From Pseudomonas proteolytica (GTDB lineage: Bacteria > Pseudomonadota > Gammaproteobacteria > Pseudomonadales > Pseudomonadaceae): a DNA stretch of 64,000 nucleotides. Positions 1 through 8,948 of the stretch are shown piece by piece (the stretch's first letter is position 1; the number at the start of each line of letters is the position of its first letter). The DNA is taken from positions 1-64,000 of the forward strand of contig NZ_VFEV01000032.1 of assembly GCF_007858275.1 (NCBI RefSeq). Reading direction: 5' to 3'. Below the pieces are notes generated by a model. That model saw only the letters and a program-made list of their open reading frames with translations. It was not told the origin of the DNA and did not search any database. The translations under genes and the position numbers were made by a program.

Positions 1-175
1 CTGGGCTGCGAAGCAGCCCCAAAAAGCCCGCCGCGTTTCTTCAGATAAACCGCGATGGCCGGATTTAGGGCTGCTTCGCAGCCCAGCGCGGGGCAAGCCC
101 GCTCGCCACAACTGCGCTATCTGCCTGGATTTAGGCGGTGCGGCAAAGTTGTGTAGATACCGATGGCTATCGCAG
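1..175. repeat. Intergenic inverted-repeat element, family A, cut by the window start
   Basis: An inverted pair (GGGCTGCGAAGCAGCCC near 3-19 and its complement near 70-86) encloses a short variable loop. It is followed by a conserved tail containing CGCTCGCCACAACTGCG and ending in GTGTAGATACCGATG. The same arrangement recurs at 30296-30545, so this is a dispersed repeat and not gene-specific DNA. Its left end lies outside the window. No coding sequence is seen in bases 1-223. Confidence 0.75.
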
Positions 176-223
176 GCAAGCCAGCTCCCATACAAGTCCC
201 GCACCCACATTGGACTGGGTATT

Positions 224-1087
224 TCAAAGCTGGTTGAGGGGGATCTTCAGGTAGGTCACGCCATTGTCTTCCGGCGGCGGCATATTGCCCGCCCGCACAT
301 TCACCTGGATCGCCGGCAGCAACAGGGTCGGCATCCCAAGCCCGGCGTCGCGCTGGGTGCGCATCTGCACAAACGCCGCCTCGTCCACCCCGTCATGCAC
401 ATGAATATTGCCCGCGCGCTGCTCGGCCACGGTGGTCAGGCATTTGGCCGCGCGGCCTTCAGGCGGATAGTCGTGGCACACATACAGGCGCGTCTCGCCG
501 GGAAAGGCCAGCAACGTGCGCATCGAGGCATATAACTGGCGTGCATCGCCGCCGGGGAAGTCGCAGCGGGCGGTGCCGACGTCGGGCATGAACAGGGTGT
601 CGCCCACCAGGATCATCTGGTCGTCGATCAGGTAGGCCATGTCCGCCGGGGTGTGCCCAGGCACGTGCAGGGCCTGGGCCTCGAGGTTGCCGATGTGGAA
701 GATCTCGTCGGGAGCAAACAGATGGTCGAACTGCGACCCGTCGGCCCGGAACTCCGGCTCCAGGTTGAACAGATTCTTGAACACATCCTGGACTTTGCTG
801 ATGGACTGGCCAATTGCAATCTTGCCGCCCAATTGCCGGCGCAGGTAGGGCGCGGCGGACAGGTGATCGGCGTGGGCGTGGGTTTCCAGCAGCCATTGCA
901 CCTGCAGGCCTCGTTCACGGACGAAGGCAATCACTTTGTCGGCCTGGGCCGTGTCGGTACGCCCCGAGGCCGGGTCGTAGTTGAGCACTGAATCGACGAT
1001 GGCGCAGGGGCTGGCGTCCGTTTCATAGACGACGTAGGTGTAGGTCGACGACGCCTCGTCCAGAAAGGATTGAATCAACGCGGGCAT
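224..1087 (-). CDS. MBL-fold metallohydrolase, persulfide dioxygenase / Blh-like
   Basis: 287 residues starting MPALIQSFLD. The ATG at 1087 was chosen because the longer reading frame upstream encodes unconserved-looking sequence. The metallo-beta-lactamase motif THAHADH is present, followed by the family landmarks VPGHTPADM, GDTLFMPDVG, ARCDFPGG and VCHDYPPE. These are typical of the ETHE1/Blh group, which oxidises glutathione persulfide or related sulfane sulfur to sulfite with an iron centre. The gene is divergent from an SQR-type flavoprotein and a TauE/SafE exporter. Together they suggest sulfide to persulfide to sulfite, then export. The substrate is inferred from family and context. 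The protein is probably cytoplasmic, as no signal peptide is seen. Confidence 0.85.
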   Translation of the reverse strand: MPALIQSFLDEASSTYTYVVYETDASPCAIVDSVLNYDPASGRTDTAQADKVIAFVRERGLQVQWLLETHAHADHLSAAPYLRRQLGGKIAIGQSISKVQDVFKNLFNLEPEFRADGSQFDHLFAPDEIFHIGNLEAQALHVPGHTPADMAYLIDDQMILVGDTLFMPDVGTARCDFPGGDARQLYASMRTLLAFPGETRLYVCHDYPPEGRAAKCLTTVAEQRAGNIHVHDGVDEAAFVQMRTQRDAGLGMPTLLLPAIQVNVRAGNMPPPEDNGVTYLKIPLNQL

Positions 1088-1257
1088 GACGGTTGTCCTG
1101 GGTAGCTGATAGCAGCTTACATTCAAGGTGATTTCCACATAGGCTTGCGAGCTTAAGTGAAACAAACGATCCGAGGCAAAGGATCGATTGTGAGTGGGAC
1201 GTGACGCCATGCGGCAGCGACCCTTGTGTGCATTGTCGAAGAACAAAGGCCAAGACT
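1088..1257. promoter_or_regulatory. Divergent promoter region of the sulfide-detoxification genes
   Basis: This 170-base space separates the two divergent start codons. It contains a 6-8-6 inverted repeat, CGATCC at 1167-1172 and GGATCG at 1181-1186, near the SQR gene. No BigR/SqrR-type regulator gene lies within the window, so the dyad's ligand is unknown. No clear -35/-10 pair was identified. Confidence 0.35.
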
Positions 1258-2502
1258 ATGAACGACCAACACTGGGGACCGACCATCAGTGGCGATATCG
1301 TGGTCATCGGCGGCGGCTCGGCGGGCATCGGCCTGCTGGCCAGCCTGCTCAAGCGCGACCCGCAGTTGAACCTCATCCTGATCGAACCCAGCGCCGACCA
1401 TTACTACCAACCGGCCTGGACCCTGGTGGGCGGCGGCGCCCATGACATTCGCAAAACCATGCGCCCCATGGCCCGGGTGTTGCCCGATGGTGTGACCTGG
1501 GTGCAGGCGGCGGTCAGCCAGTTGCTGCCCGACGAACAGACCCTGGTGCTCGACAGTGGCCAGCGTGTGACCTGGAACAACCTGATCGTCTGCCCCGGCC
1601 TGCGTCTGGCCTGGGAGAAAATCGAAGGCCTGGAACAGACCCTGGGCCACCACGGTGTGACTTCCAACTATAGCTACCAGCACGCGCCCTACACCTGGCA
1701 ACTGGTGCAGCAGCTCAAGGGCGGCAAGGCGATCTTTACCCAACCGGCCATGCCGATCAAATGCGCCGGTGCGCCGCAAAAAGCCATGTACCTGTCTTGC
1801 GACCACTGGCTCAAGCAGGGGGCCCTGAACACTATCGATGTTGAATTCAACCTGGCCGGTGCCGCGTTGTTCGGCGTGGCGACCTTTGTCCCGCCGTTGA
1901 TGAACTACGTCGAGAAATATGGCGCACGGTTGGCCTTCAATTCCAACCTGATCAAGGTTGATGGCCCGGCGCGCAAGGCCTGGTTCGAGGTCAAGGACGC
2001 CGAGGGCAATCTCAGCATCGAAGAAAAGTCCTTCGACATGCTGCACGTCGTGCCGCCACAGGTGGCGCCGGACTTTATCCGCCACAGCCCACTGGCCGAC
2101 GCCGCCGGCTGGTGCGAAGTCGACCCCCACAGCCTGCAACAGGTGCGTTACCCCCATATCTTCGCCCTGGGCGATGTGTGCTCCACCAGCAATGCCAAGA
2201 CGGCCGCCGCCGTACGCAAGCAAATCGTGGTGGTGGCCGAGAACCTGCTGGCCTTGCGCAAACAGGCGCCGTTGCCGCTCAAGTACGACGGTTACGGCTC
2301 CTGCCCGCTGACGGTGGAGAAGGGCAAGGTGGTGCTGGCCGAGTTTGGTTATGGCGGCCGCCTGTTGCCGACCTTTGCCCTCGACCCTACCGTGGCGCGG
2401 CGTTCGGCGTGGTTCTTGAAGGCCACAGTGCTGCCGTGGTTCTACTGGAACGGCATGCTCAAGGGTCGCGAATGGCTGACCCGCCTGGCCAAGGTGGAGT
2501 GA
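1258..2502 (+). CDS. Sulfide:quinone oxidoreductase-type FAD-dependent oxidoreductase
   Basis: 414 residues. An N-terminal Rossmann dinucleotide motif, VVIGGGSAGIG, lies at about residues 14-24. The cysteine-bearing motifs MPIKCAGAPQK, FALGDVCSTSNAKTAAAV and YGSCPL match the eukaryote-like (type II) SQR group, which oxidises sulfide to sulfane sulfur and reduces membrane quinone. The ATG at 1258 was preferred over an upstream in-frame ATG at 1201 because MNDQHWGPTIS leads directly into the FAD domain. The tauE-like gene starts 9 bases after the stop, so the two are probably cotranscribed. A generic NAD(P)/FAD oxidoreductase with another sulfur substrate is possible. Confidence 0.85.
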   Translation: MNDQHWGPTISGDIVVIGGGSAGIGLLASLLKRDPQLNLILIEPSADHYYQPAWTLVGGGAHDIRKTMRPMARVLPDGVTWVQAAVSQLLPDEQTLVLDSGQRVTWNNLIVCPGLRLAWEKIEGLEQTLGHHGVTSNYSYQHAPYTWQLVQQLKGGKAIFTQPAMPIKCAGAPQKAMYLSCDHWLKQGALNTIDVEFNLAGAALFGVATFVPPLMNYVEKYGARLAFNSNLIKVDGPARKAWFEVKDAEGNLSIEEKSFDMLHVVPPQVAPDFIRHSPLADAAGWCEVDPHSLQQVRYPHIFALGDVCSTSNAKTAAAVRKQIVVVAENLLALRKQAPLPLKYDGYGSCPLTVEKGKVVLAEFGYGGRLLPTFALDPTVARRSAWFLKATVLPWFYWNGMLKGREWLTRLAKVE

Positions 2503-2511
2503 GAGAACCCT

Positions 2512-3315
2512 ATGCTGCTGGCAAGTTTTTTTGGCGTGATGATGGGTTTGGTGATGGGGCTGACCGGCGCCGGGGGCGGGATTCTCGGGGTGCCGGCGTT
2601 GGTGCTGGGGCTGGGCTTGACCATGACCGAAGCGGCGCCGGTGTCGTTGTTTGCGGTCGGTGCGGCCGCGGCAGTCGGTGCGCTTGACGGCCTGCGCCAT
2701 GGCCTGGTGCGTTACCGCGCGGCGCTGTTGATCGCATTGCTGGGCGCGCTGTTCTCGCCGCTGGGGGTGTTCTTCGCCCATCAGCTGCCGGACAAGATCC
2801 TGATGGGCCTGTTCAGCGCGCTGATGGTGCTGGTGGCCTGGCGCATGCTGCGGCGCGAGAAGGTCGAGGCCGGCCCCAGCGACCATGGCGCAGCCTCCTG
2901 GGGGCAAAAGAACTGCATGCTTGATCAACAGACCGGGCGCTTTTCCTGGACCGCCAAATGCACCGCGACCCTGGCGGCATTGGGTGCGGTGACGGGGGCG
3001 GTATCGGGCCTGCTCGGCGTGGGTGGCGGCTTTCTGATTGTGCCGGCGTTCAAGCAACTGACCGATGTGCAGATGCGCGGGATTGTCGCTACGTCGTTGA
3101 TGGTGATCAGCCTGATCTCGCTGATCGGCGTGGTCGGCGCGTTCCATGCCGGGGTAGTGATCGACACCATGGGCTGGGTGTTTATTGCTGCCAGCATCGT
3201 CGGCATGCTCGCTGGCCGCCGCCTGGGTTCGCGGGTCCCGGCGCGGGCCTTGCAGATCGGCTTTGCCAGCCTGTGTGTGGTGGTAGCCGGCGGGATGCTG
3301 TTCAACGCCCTCTAA
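2512..3315 (+). CDS. Sulfite exporter TauE/SafE family permease
   Basis: 267 residues with about eight hydrophobic segments. Two internally similar halves each begin with the glycine-rich motif typical of TauE/SafE (GLTGAGGGILGVPALV near the N-terminus and GLLGVGGGFLIVPAF after the central loop). The family exports sulfite, sulfoacetate or related anions. Its position directly behind the SQR gene and opposite the persulfide-dioxygenase-like gene makes sulfite, the product of persulfide oxidation, the likeliest cargo. That assignment is inference. The REP-containing intergenic region begins about 20 bases downstream. Confidence 0.85.
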   Translation: MLLASFFGVMMGLVMGLTGAGGGILGVPALVLGLGLTMTEAAPVSLFAVGAAAAVGALDGLRHGLVRYRAALLIALLGALFSPLGVFFAHQLPDKILMGLFSALMVLVAWRMLRREKVEAGPSDHGAASWGQKNCMLDQQTGRFSWTAKCTATLAALGAVTGAVSGLLGVGGGFLIVPAFKQLTDVQMRGIVATSLMVISLISLIGVVGAFHAGVVIDTMGWVFIAASIVGMLAGRRLGSRVPARALQIGFASLCVVVAGGMLFNAL

Positions 3316-3412
3316 CCTGCACACCACCCAACCTGTAGGAGCGAGCTTGCTCGCGAAGGTCGTTAACGATCACGCGGGGCATAGGTATCTACACAACTAT
3401 CTTCTTGGTGTG

Positions 3413-3782
<370 letters not shown>

Positions 3783-4019
3783 GTGGGAGCTGGCTTGCCT
3801 GCGATTACGCCAGCAAGAACACCTCGGGGTCTCAGATACCCAACGTCATCGTTAACGACCTTCGCCAGCAAGCTCGCTCCTACCGGCGTAAGCCTTAAGT
3901 GGCGGGCCCTCGCTGCCGTCCAAAGCACCGCGCATCCCCCTCCAAGGCAGCGTTTAACCGCGCAGCCGGCCTTTCGATAATCGCCTCCGACACCCAGACC
4001 CCCCGTCGCGGAGCGCGCC

Positions 4020-5195
4020 ATGCATAACAATAAGAACTTCCCCCGTCGTCTGTTGCCAGCCTTTATCGCCAGCCTCGGCTTGAGCTCGCTGGCCCAGGCC
4101 GAGATCGTGCTGTACGACAAGGACCAGACCACATTCTCCACCGATGGCTATATCAACGCCTTCTACGTCAACAGCGATGTGGATCGGGCCGGTGAGCAAT
4201 ACGACCGGCGCCAGTCGCGGGTGAAGATGGGCTTTTTGCCCAACTACCTGGGCTTCAACATGGGCAAGCAGGTCGATGACCTCAAGCTCGGCGCCCGTGC
4301 CTCGTTCTGGGTGACCATCAACGACAGCGAAACCAACGGCACCGACACCGCCATCGACGTCCGTCAGTTCTACGGCACCGTGGCCAACCCCGAGTGGGGC
4401 GAAGTGCTGATCGGCAAGGACTTCGGCCTGTTCGCCCGCTCCAATATCCTGCTCGACGAGCTCCTCGCCGGTTACGGCCAGGTCAGCGACAGCCTGGGCT
4501 TGGTGGACGGCGGTGGTGTGTCGTTCGGCAATATCGGCAGCGGCTACCCGTACCCGTTCCCCACCTCGCAAATCACCTACCGCACCCCGGTGATGGAAGG
4601 CCTGCGGGTGGCCGTGGGCATCATGGACCCGGTCGACACCAACGACAGCAGCTCCCTGGGCAAGGCCTACCAGAAGAACCCGCGCACCGAGAGCGAGATC
4701 ACCTACCAGTTCGACGTGGGCGGGGCGAAGATCTACAGCTGGCTCAATGGCAGCTACCAGACGTCGGACAACACCGACTCCACCGTCGAATCGGTGACCT
4801 CCAAGGGCCTGGGCTACGGCGTGCAGGCGAAGATGGGCGGCTTGTCGCTCACCGGTTCCGGCTTCCAGGCCAAGGGCATCAACCCGTTCTTCACCAACAA
4901 CGCGGGTGAGGCCACGCTGCGTAATGTCGACAGCAACGGCTACCTGTTGCAGGGCTCCTACAAACTGGGCAAGAACCGTCTGGCGCTGTCCTACGGCAAG
5001 ACCAAGGACGACGGCAACGGCGTGGTCGGCAGCGGCGCGGATTATGAAACCCGTGGCATTGCCCTGTTCCATGACATCAACGACAACCTGAAGCTGGTGG
5101 CCGAGTACAACCAGTTCGAGATCAGCGGCCACGACACCAGTGCGCAGAACGAAGACACCGATACCTTTGCCGTAGGTGCGGTGCTCACCTGGTAA
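4020..5195 (+). CDS. Gram-negative porin, outer membrane
   Basis: 391 residues. A signal peptide ends SLAQA at residue 27, followed by alternating amphipathic strands. The C-terminus DTFAVGAVLTW ends in an aromatic residue, as expected for BAM-dependent outer-membrane beta-barrels. The charged cluster YDRRQSRVKMGFLPNYLGF and the loop with repeated Gly/Asn resemble trimeric general porins (porin_4 type). It lies next to the alcohol-oxidation locus but is separated from it by a REPIN, so any role in solute entry for that pathway is only suggested by position. Substrate specificity cannot be read from the sequence. Confidence 0.85.
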   Translation: MHNNKNFPRRLLPAFIASLGLSSLAQAEIVLYDKDQTTFSTDGYINAFYVNSDVDRAGEQYDRRQSRVKMGFLPNYLGFNMGKQVDDLKLGARASFWVTINDSETNGTDTAIDVRQFYGTVANPEWGEVLIGKDFGLFARSNILLDELLAGYGQVSDSLGLVDGGGVSFGNIGSGYPYPFPTSQITYRTPVMEGLRVAVGIMDPVDTNDSSSLGKAYQKNPRTESEITYQFDVGGAKIYSWLNGSYQTSDNTDSTVESVTSKGLGYGVQAKMGGLSLTGSGFQAKGINPFFTNNAGEATLRNVDSNGYLLQGSYKLGKNRLALSYGKTKDDGNGVVGSGADYETRGIALFHDINDNLKLVAEYNQFEISGHDTSAQNEDTDTFAVGAVLTW

Positions 5196-5215
5196 TGACC
5201 TGGAACGGGATCAAA

Positions 5216-5307
5216 ATGTGGGAGCGGGCTTGCTCGCGAATGCGGTGGATCAGTCAAATAAATACTGAATGACACACCGCTTTCGCGAGCAAGCCCGCTC
5301 CCACATT
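5216..5307. repeat. REPIN (paired inverted REP sequences)
   Basis: Two arms, GTGGGAGCGGGCTTGCTCGC and its inverted complement, are separated by about 45 bases including GGATCAGTCAAATAAATAC. The copy at 8852-8942 is nearly identical. It lies in the porin-nosP interval and could form a long hairpin in RNA. Confidence 0.85.
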
Positions 5308-5372
5308 TTTTGATCTCATTTCACATGGATTGCTCGCCAACCTGGCGTTCTCATCCCATCGAAGCCCCGACC

Positions 5373-5388
5373 CAGTACCCAAGTAGCA
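5373..5388 (+). promoter_or_regulatory. Candidate alcohol-regulon operator upstream of nosP
   Basis: CAGTACCCAAGTAGCA matches the element at 10276-10291 (CAGTACCAAAGTAGTA) at 14 of 16 positions. It ends 53 bases before the nosP start codon. See the elements at 23056 and 27418. Assignment to a LuxR/NarL-type regulator such as ErbR is inference from shared context. Confidence 0.5.
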
Positions 5389-5441
5389 TAGGTCGCCATC
5401 CCGCGCGTTCGTACACTTGAGCTTAAACGGCGGAGGTGACC

Positions 5442-6605
5442 ATGCAACAGGTGCACAGCGAAGGCGTAGTCACAGCCATGTCCCAGGCCAGCGAGGCGTG
5501 GCAGGTGGCCGATGAGCTGGCCAGCCAGTTGTTGCACCCGTACCTGGGGTTTGTGCTGTTCTTCTGCTCGGCTACCTACGATCTGCAGGCCCTCGGCCAG
5601 GCCCTGCAACAGCGCTTTGGTGGCGTGCGCGTGGTGGGTTGCACCAGCGCCGGCGAGATCACGCCCCAGGGCTATGGGCGCAATTGCGTGACGGCGGTGG
5701 GGTTTGATCATGCGCACTTTTCCATCGCCACCGAATTGATCGACCAGGTTGAACACTTCAGCCTGATCGACGCCCAGCAAATGGTCGAGCGCCTGGTGGG
5801 CGGTTGTCGCAGCAACACCCTGGCGCCGATCAAGGGCAACAGCTTTGCCTTGACCCTGCTCGATGGCCTTTCCAGCCGTGAAGAAATGGTCCTCGCTGCC
5901 TTGAGCGCGGCGCTCGGCGATATCCCGCATTTTGGTGGCTCGGCCGGTGACGACAACCACCTGACCCACACCCACGTGTATTTCGACGGCGCCTTCCACA
6001 GTGGCGCTGCCGTCGTGGTGCTGGTCAATACCTGGCTGGATTTCGAGGTGTTTACCACCCACCACATCCTGCCCCGCGCGCAGAAACTGGTGGTGACGGG
6101 GGCCGACAGCACCTCGCGGCGGGTGTTTGAGCTCAATGCCGAACCTGCCGCCGAAGAATACGCGCGGCATATCGGCGTGGCGGTGGCGCAACTGGACCAC
6201 CGGACTTTCGCCGCCCACCCGTTGGCCGTGCGCATCAACAACCAGTACTACGTGCGCGCAATCCAGCAGGTCCACGATGACTTGAGCCTGAGTTTCTACT
6301 GCGCAGTGGAAAACGGCATCGTCCTTACCGCCATGACCCCGGGCCCGATCCTGCCCAACCTGCAAACCCTGTTCGACGGCCTGCAGGCGCGTCTTGGCGA
6401 CCTGTTGCTGACCATCGGCTGCGACTGTTTCCTGCGGCGCCTGGAACTGGAAGACCACGGCACCCTGGAGCCGATCGGCACCTTTTTGCGCGAGCAGCGG
6501 GTGATCGGGTTCAACACCTACGGAGAGCAGTTCAATGGCATGCACATCAACCAGACCTTTACCGGGGTCGCCATTGCCCGTGGTCGACCCCCTGGACAGC
6601 GCTGA
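5442..6605 (+). CDS. nosP: NosP, FIST-domain nitric-oxide-sensing protein
   Basis: 387 residues. The start at 5442 is set by GGAGG five bases upstream. FIST_N is recognisable by FCSATYDLQALGQAL, GCTSAGEITPQGY and the glycine-rich SAGDDNH, followed by a FIST_C half ending near TIGCDCFLRR and GFNTYGEQF. NosP proteins in P. aeruginosa and relatives bind heme and NO and modulate the kinase encoded next door. Here the following gene is the matching hybrid kinase, overlapping by 71 bases. This pairing supports the call more strongly than the domain alone. The protein is cytoplasmic. Confidence 0.85.
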   Translation: MQQVHSEGVVTAMSQASEAWQVADELASQLLHPYLGFVLFFCSATYDLQALGQALQQRFGGVRVVGCTSAGEITPQGYGRNCVTAVGFDHAHFSIATELIDQVEHFSLIDAQQMVERLVGGCRSNTLAPIKGNSFALTLLDGLSSREEMVLAALSAALGDIPHFGGSAGDDNHLTHTHVYFDGAFHSGAAVVVLVNTWLDFEVFTTHHILPRAQKLVVTGADSTSRRVFELNAEPAAEEYARHIGVAVAQLDHRTFAAHPLAVRINNQYYVRAIQQVHDDLSLSFYCAVENGIVLTAMTPGPILPNLQTLFDGLQARLGDLLLTIGCDCFLRRLELEDHGTLEPIGTFLREQRVIGFNTYGEQFNGMHINQTFTGVAIARGRPPGQR

Positions 6606-8835
6606 ACTGCGCGCGCAAATCAGCGCCCTGCAGCAGGACAATTACAAGCTGGCGCGGATCAACGCCGCGCTGATCGAGCGTGTCGAATCGGGCGCGACCC
6701 GTGGCAACGACCCCTATGCGGCGTTCCAGCATTCAGTGGTGCTGGCCGAGCAGGTGCGCGAACGTACCGATGCGTTGAACCAGGCCATGGCCGAACTCAA
6801 GGCCAGCAACCATCTACTGAGTGATGCACGACTGCGGGCAGAAACCGCGCACCAGCATTTGATCGATGCCATCGAGAGCATTTCCGATGCCTTCGTACTG
6901 TTCGACCAGCACCAACATATCGTGTTGTTCAACAGCCGTTTCCAGGGATTCTGGAGCAACAGCCCGGTGCAGATTGTCGCGGGCATGGGCCTGCGCGAGG
7001 TCAAGCGGCTGATGACGGTCAACGGCCTGTTCACCGAAGAAGCCCATGGGCACGCCGATGAGACGCTGTTTTATCGCCTGGATAACGGGCGCTGGCTGCA
7101 AGTCAGCGAACGGCCGACCCAGGACGGCGGGCGGGTGATTCTGTTTACCGATATCACCGACGTCAAACTGGCCGAGACCCTGCGCCGAGAACAAGCCGTC
7201 GCGCAGAAGTCCCAGGAGAGTGAACGCTGGATCCGGCTGATCACCGACCATGTGCCAGCGTTGATTGCCTACCTCAATGCCGATCTGGTCTACGAGTTCA
7301 CTAATAAGGTGTACGAGCAATGGTATTGCTGGGCCCAGGGCGCGATGCTCGGCAAAAGCCTGCGCCAGGCCCACAGCGAGCAGCATTACCAACGCCTGGA
7401 GGCCTACGTGGCGCAGGCGTTGGCGGGGGAGAGCGTGACGTTTGAGTTCGCCGAAACCAACATCAATCACCAGGAGCGCTACATGCTGCGCTCCTATGTG
7501 CCCAACCGCCTGGCCAGTGGCGAGGTGGTGGGGATCTTTGTGCTGATCCGCGACATCACCGAGCGCCGGCGCACCGCCGAGGCCCTGCATCAGGCCTATC
7601 AGAACCTGGAATTGCGGGTGCGCGAGCGCACGGCGGAACTGACTTCGCTCAACGACCAACTGCTGCAGGAAATCGACGAGCGCCGCCGCGTGGAATCGCG
7701 CCTGCGTGAAGCCAAGCTGGAAGCCGAGCAGGCCAACCTGTCGAAAACCAAGTTTCTCGCGGCGGTCAGCCATGACCTGTTGCAACCGCTCAACGCCGCG
7801 CGCTTGTTTACCGGCGCCTTGCTGGAACGGCGCGACCCGGTGGCCAACGAGACCCTGGTGCGCAACGTCAGCAACTCCCTGGAGGATGTGGAAAACCTGC
7901 TGGGCACCCTGGTGGATATTTCCAAACTCGATGCGGGGGTGATCAAGGCCGATATCGCGCCGTTTGCCTTGAGCGAACTGCTGGACAACCTCGCCGCCGA
8001 ATACACCCAAGTGGCGCGCAGCGAAGGCTTGCAGCTGCATTTCATTGGCTGCTCGGCCCTGGTGCGCAGCGATATCCAGTTGCTGGCGCGGATTCTGCGC
8101 AATCTGTTGAGCAATGCCATTCGTTACACCTACAGCGGGCGTGTGGTGCTGGGGTGTCGGCGTGAGCATCAGCGCTTGTCGATCCAGGTCTGGGACACCG
8201 GCATGGGCATCGCCGAGGAGCGGTTGGAGGAGATTTTCCAGGAGTTCAAGCGCGGCGATGTGCAACGCCCCGACCAGGATCGCGGGTTGGGCCTGGGCCT
8301 GGCGATTGTGGAGAAAATCGCCAGGATCCTCGGGCACCGGATCACCGTGCGCTCGTGGCCGGGCCGCGGTTCGATGTTCAGCGTGCAGGTGCCGCTGAGC
8401 AACAGCGCACCCAAGGCTTTGCCCAAGCCTGTGATGAGCGAGCCGATGCTGGAACGTTTACAGGGCGCACGGGTGTGGGTGCTGGATAACGACGCGGCGA
8501 TCTGCGCCGGCATGCGCACCTTGCTTGAAGGCTGGGGCTGCCAGGTGGTGACGGCGTTGTCCGAGCAGGACCTGGCGCGGCAGGTGGACAACTACCATGC
8601 CCAGGCGGATCTGCTGATTGCCGACTATCACCTGGACGACGAGCGCAATGGCGTGGACGCGGTGGCCAGGATCAATGCGCGGCGGGCCAGCGCGATCCCG
8701 GCGATGATGATCACCGCCAACTACAGCAACGAGCTGAAACAGCAGATTCGCGAACTGGGGCACACCTTGATGCACAAGCCGGTACGGCCGATGAAACTCA
8801 AGACCGCCATGAGCCACCTCTTGGGCCGCCCCTGA
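6535..8835 (+). CDS. nahK: NahK-type cytoplasmic PAS hybrid histidine kinase (NosP-associated)
   Basis: 766 residues with no membrane segment. An N-terminal coiled coil (about 20-105) precedes two PAS-like domains (about 105-215 and 225-345), a second coiled coil (about 350-405), HisKA, HATPase and a C-terminal receiver. The phospho-acceptor His is H413 in AAVSHDLLQPLN. The N box is LRNLLSNAIRYT and the G boxes are DTGMGIAEE and GLGLGLAIV. The receiver Asp is D697 in LIADYHLDD. The ATG at 6535, seven bases after GGAGAG, overlaps nosP by 71 bases; an internal GTG at 6580 is an alternative. Relatives act in multikinase networks that control biofilm and denitrification. Confidence 0.85.
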   Translation: MACTSTRPLPGSPLPVVDPLDSAELRAQISALQQDNYKLARINAALIERVESGATRGNDPYAAFQHSVVLAEQVRERTDALNQAMAELKASNHLLSDARLRAETAHQHLIDAIESISDAFVLFDQHQHIVLFNSRFQGFWSNSPVQIVAGMGLREVKRLMTVNGLFTEEAHGHADETLFYRLDNGRWLQVSERPTQDGGRVILFTDITDVKLAETLRREQAVAQKSQESERWIRLITDHVPALIAYLNADLVYEFTNKVYEQWYCWAQGAMLGKSLRQAHSEQHYQRLEAYVAQALAGESVTFEFAETNINHQERYMLRSYVPNRLASGEVVGIFVLIRDITERRRTAEALHQAYQNLELRVRERTAELTSLNDQLLQEIDERRRVESRLREAKLEAEQANLSKTKFLAAVSHDLLQPLNAARLFTGALLERRDPVANETLVRNVSNSLEDVENLLGTLVDISKLDAGVIKADIAPFALSELLDNLAAEYTQVARSEGLQLHFIGCSALVRSDIQLLARILRNLLSNAIRYTYSGRVVLGCRREHQRLSIQVWDTGMGIAEERLEEIFQEFKRGDVQRPDQDRGLGLGLAIVEKIARILGHRITVRSWPGRGSMFSVQVPLSNSAPKALPKPVMSEPMLERLQGARVWVLDNDAAICAGMRTLLEGWGCQVVTALSEQDLARQVDNYHAQADLLIADYHLDDERNGVDAVARINARRASAIPAMMITANYSNELKQQIRELGHTLMHKPVRPMKLKTAMSHLLGRP

Positions 8836-8851
8836 CACAGCCTCGATCAAA

Positions 8852-8942
8852 ATGTGGGAGCGGGCTTGCTCGCGAAAGCGGTGGATCAGTCAAATAAATG
8901 CTGAATGACACACCGCTTTCGCGAGCAAGCCCGCTCCCACAT
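8852..8942. repeat. REPIN between convergent nahK and erbR
   Basis: Inverted REP arms begin GTGGGAGCGGGCTTGCTCGC and enclose a loop with GTCAAATAAATGCTGAATGA. It is almost the same as the REPIN at 5216-5307. It fills the gap between two convergent genes, where its hairpin could act on both transcripts. No T-rich terminator is seen. Confidence 0.85.
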
Positions 8943-8948
8943 AGACCT

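Noticed and set aside
1023..1246. N-terminal extension of the persulfide-dioxygenase-like protein to 340 residues
   Set aside because: The extra 53 residues overlap the divergent promoter and show no domain features. The ATG at 1087 gives the family-like start.
1153..3327. 724-codon open frame on the minus strand opposite the SQR and TauE genes
   Set aside because: It is antisense to two clear genes. Its His/Gln/Arg-rich composition is typical of mirror frames in high-GC DNA, and no domain is recognisable.
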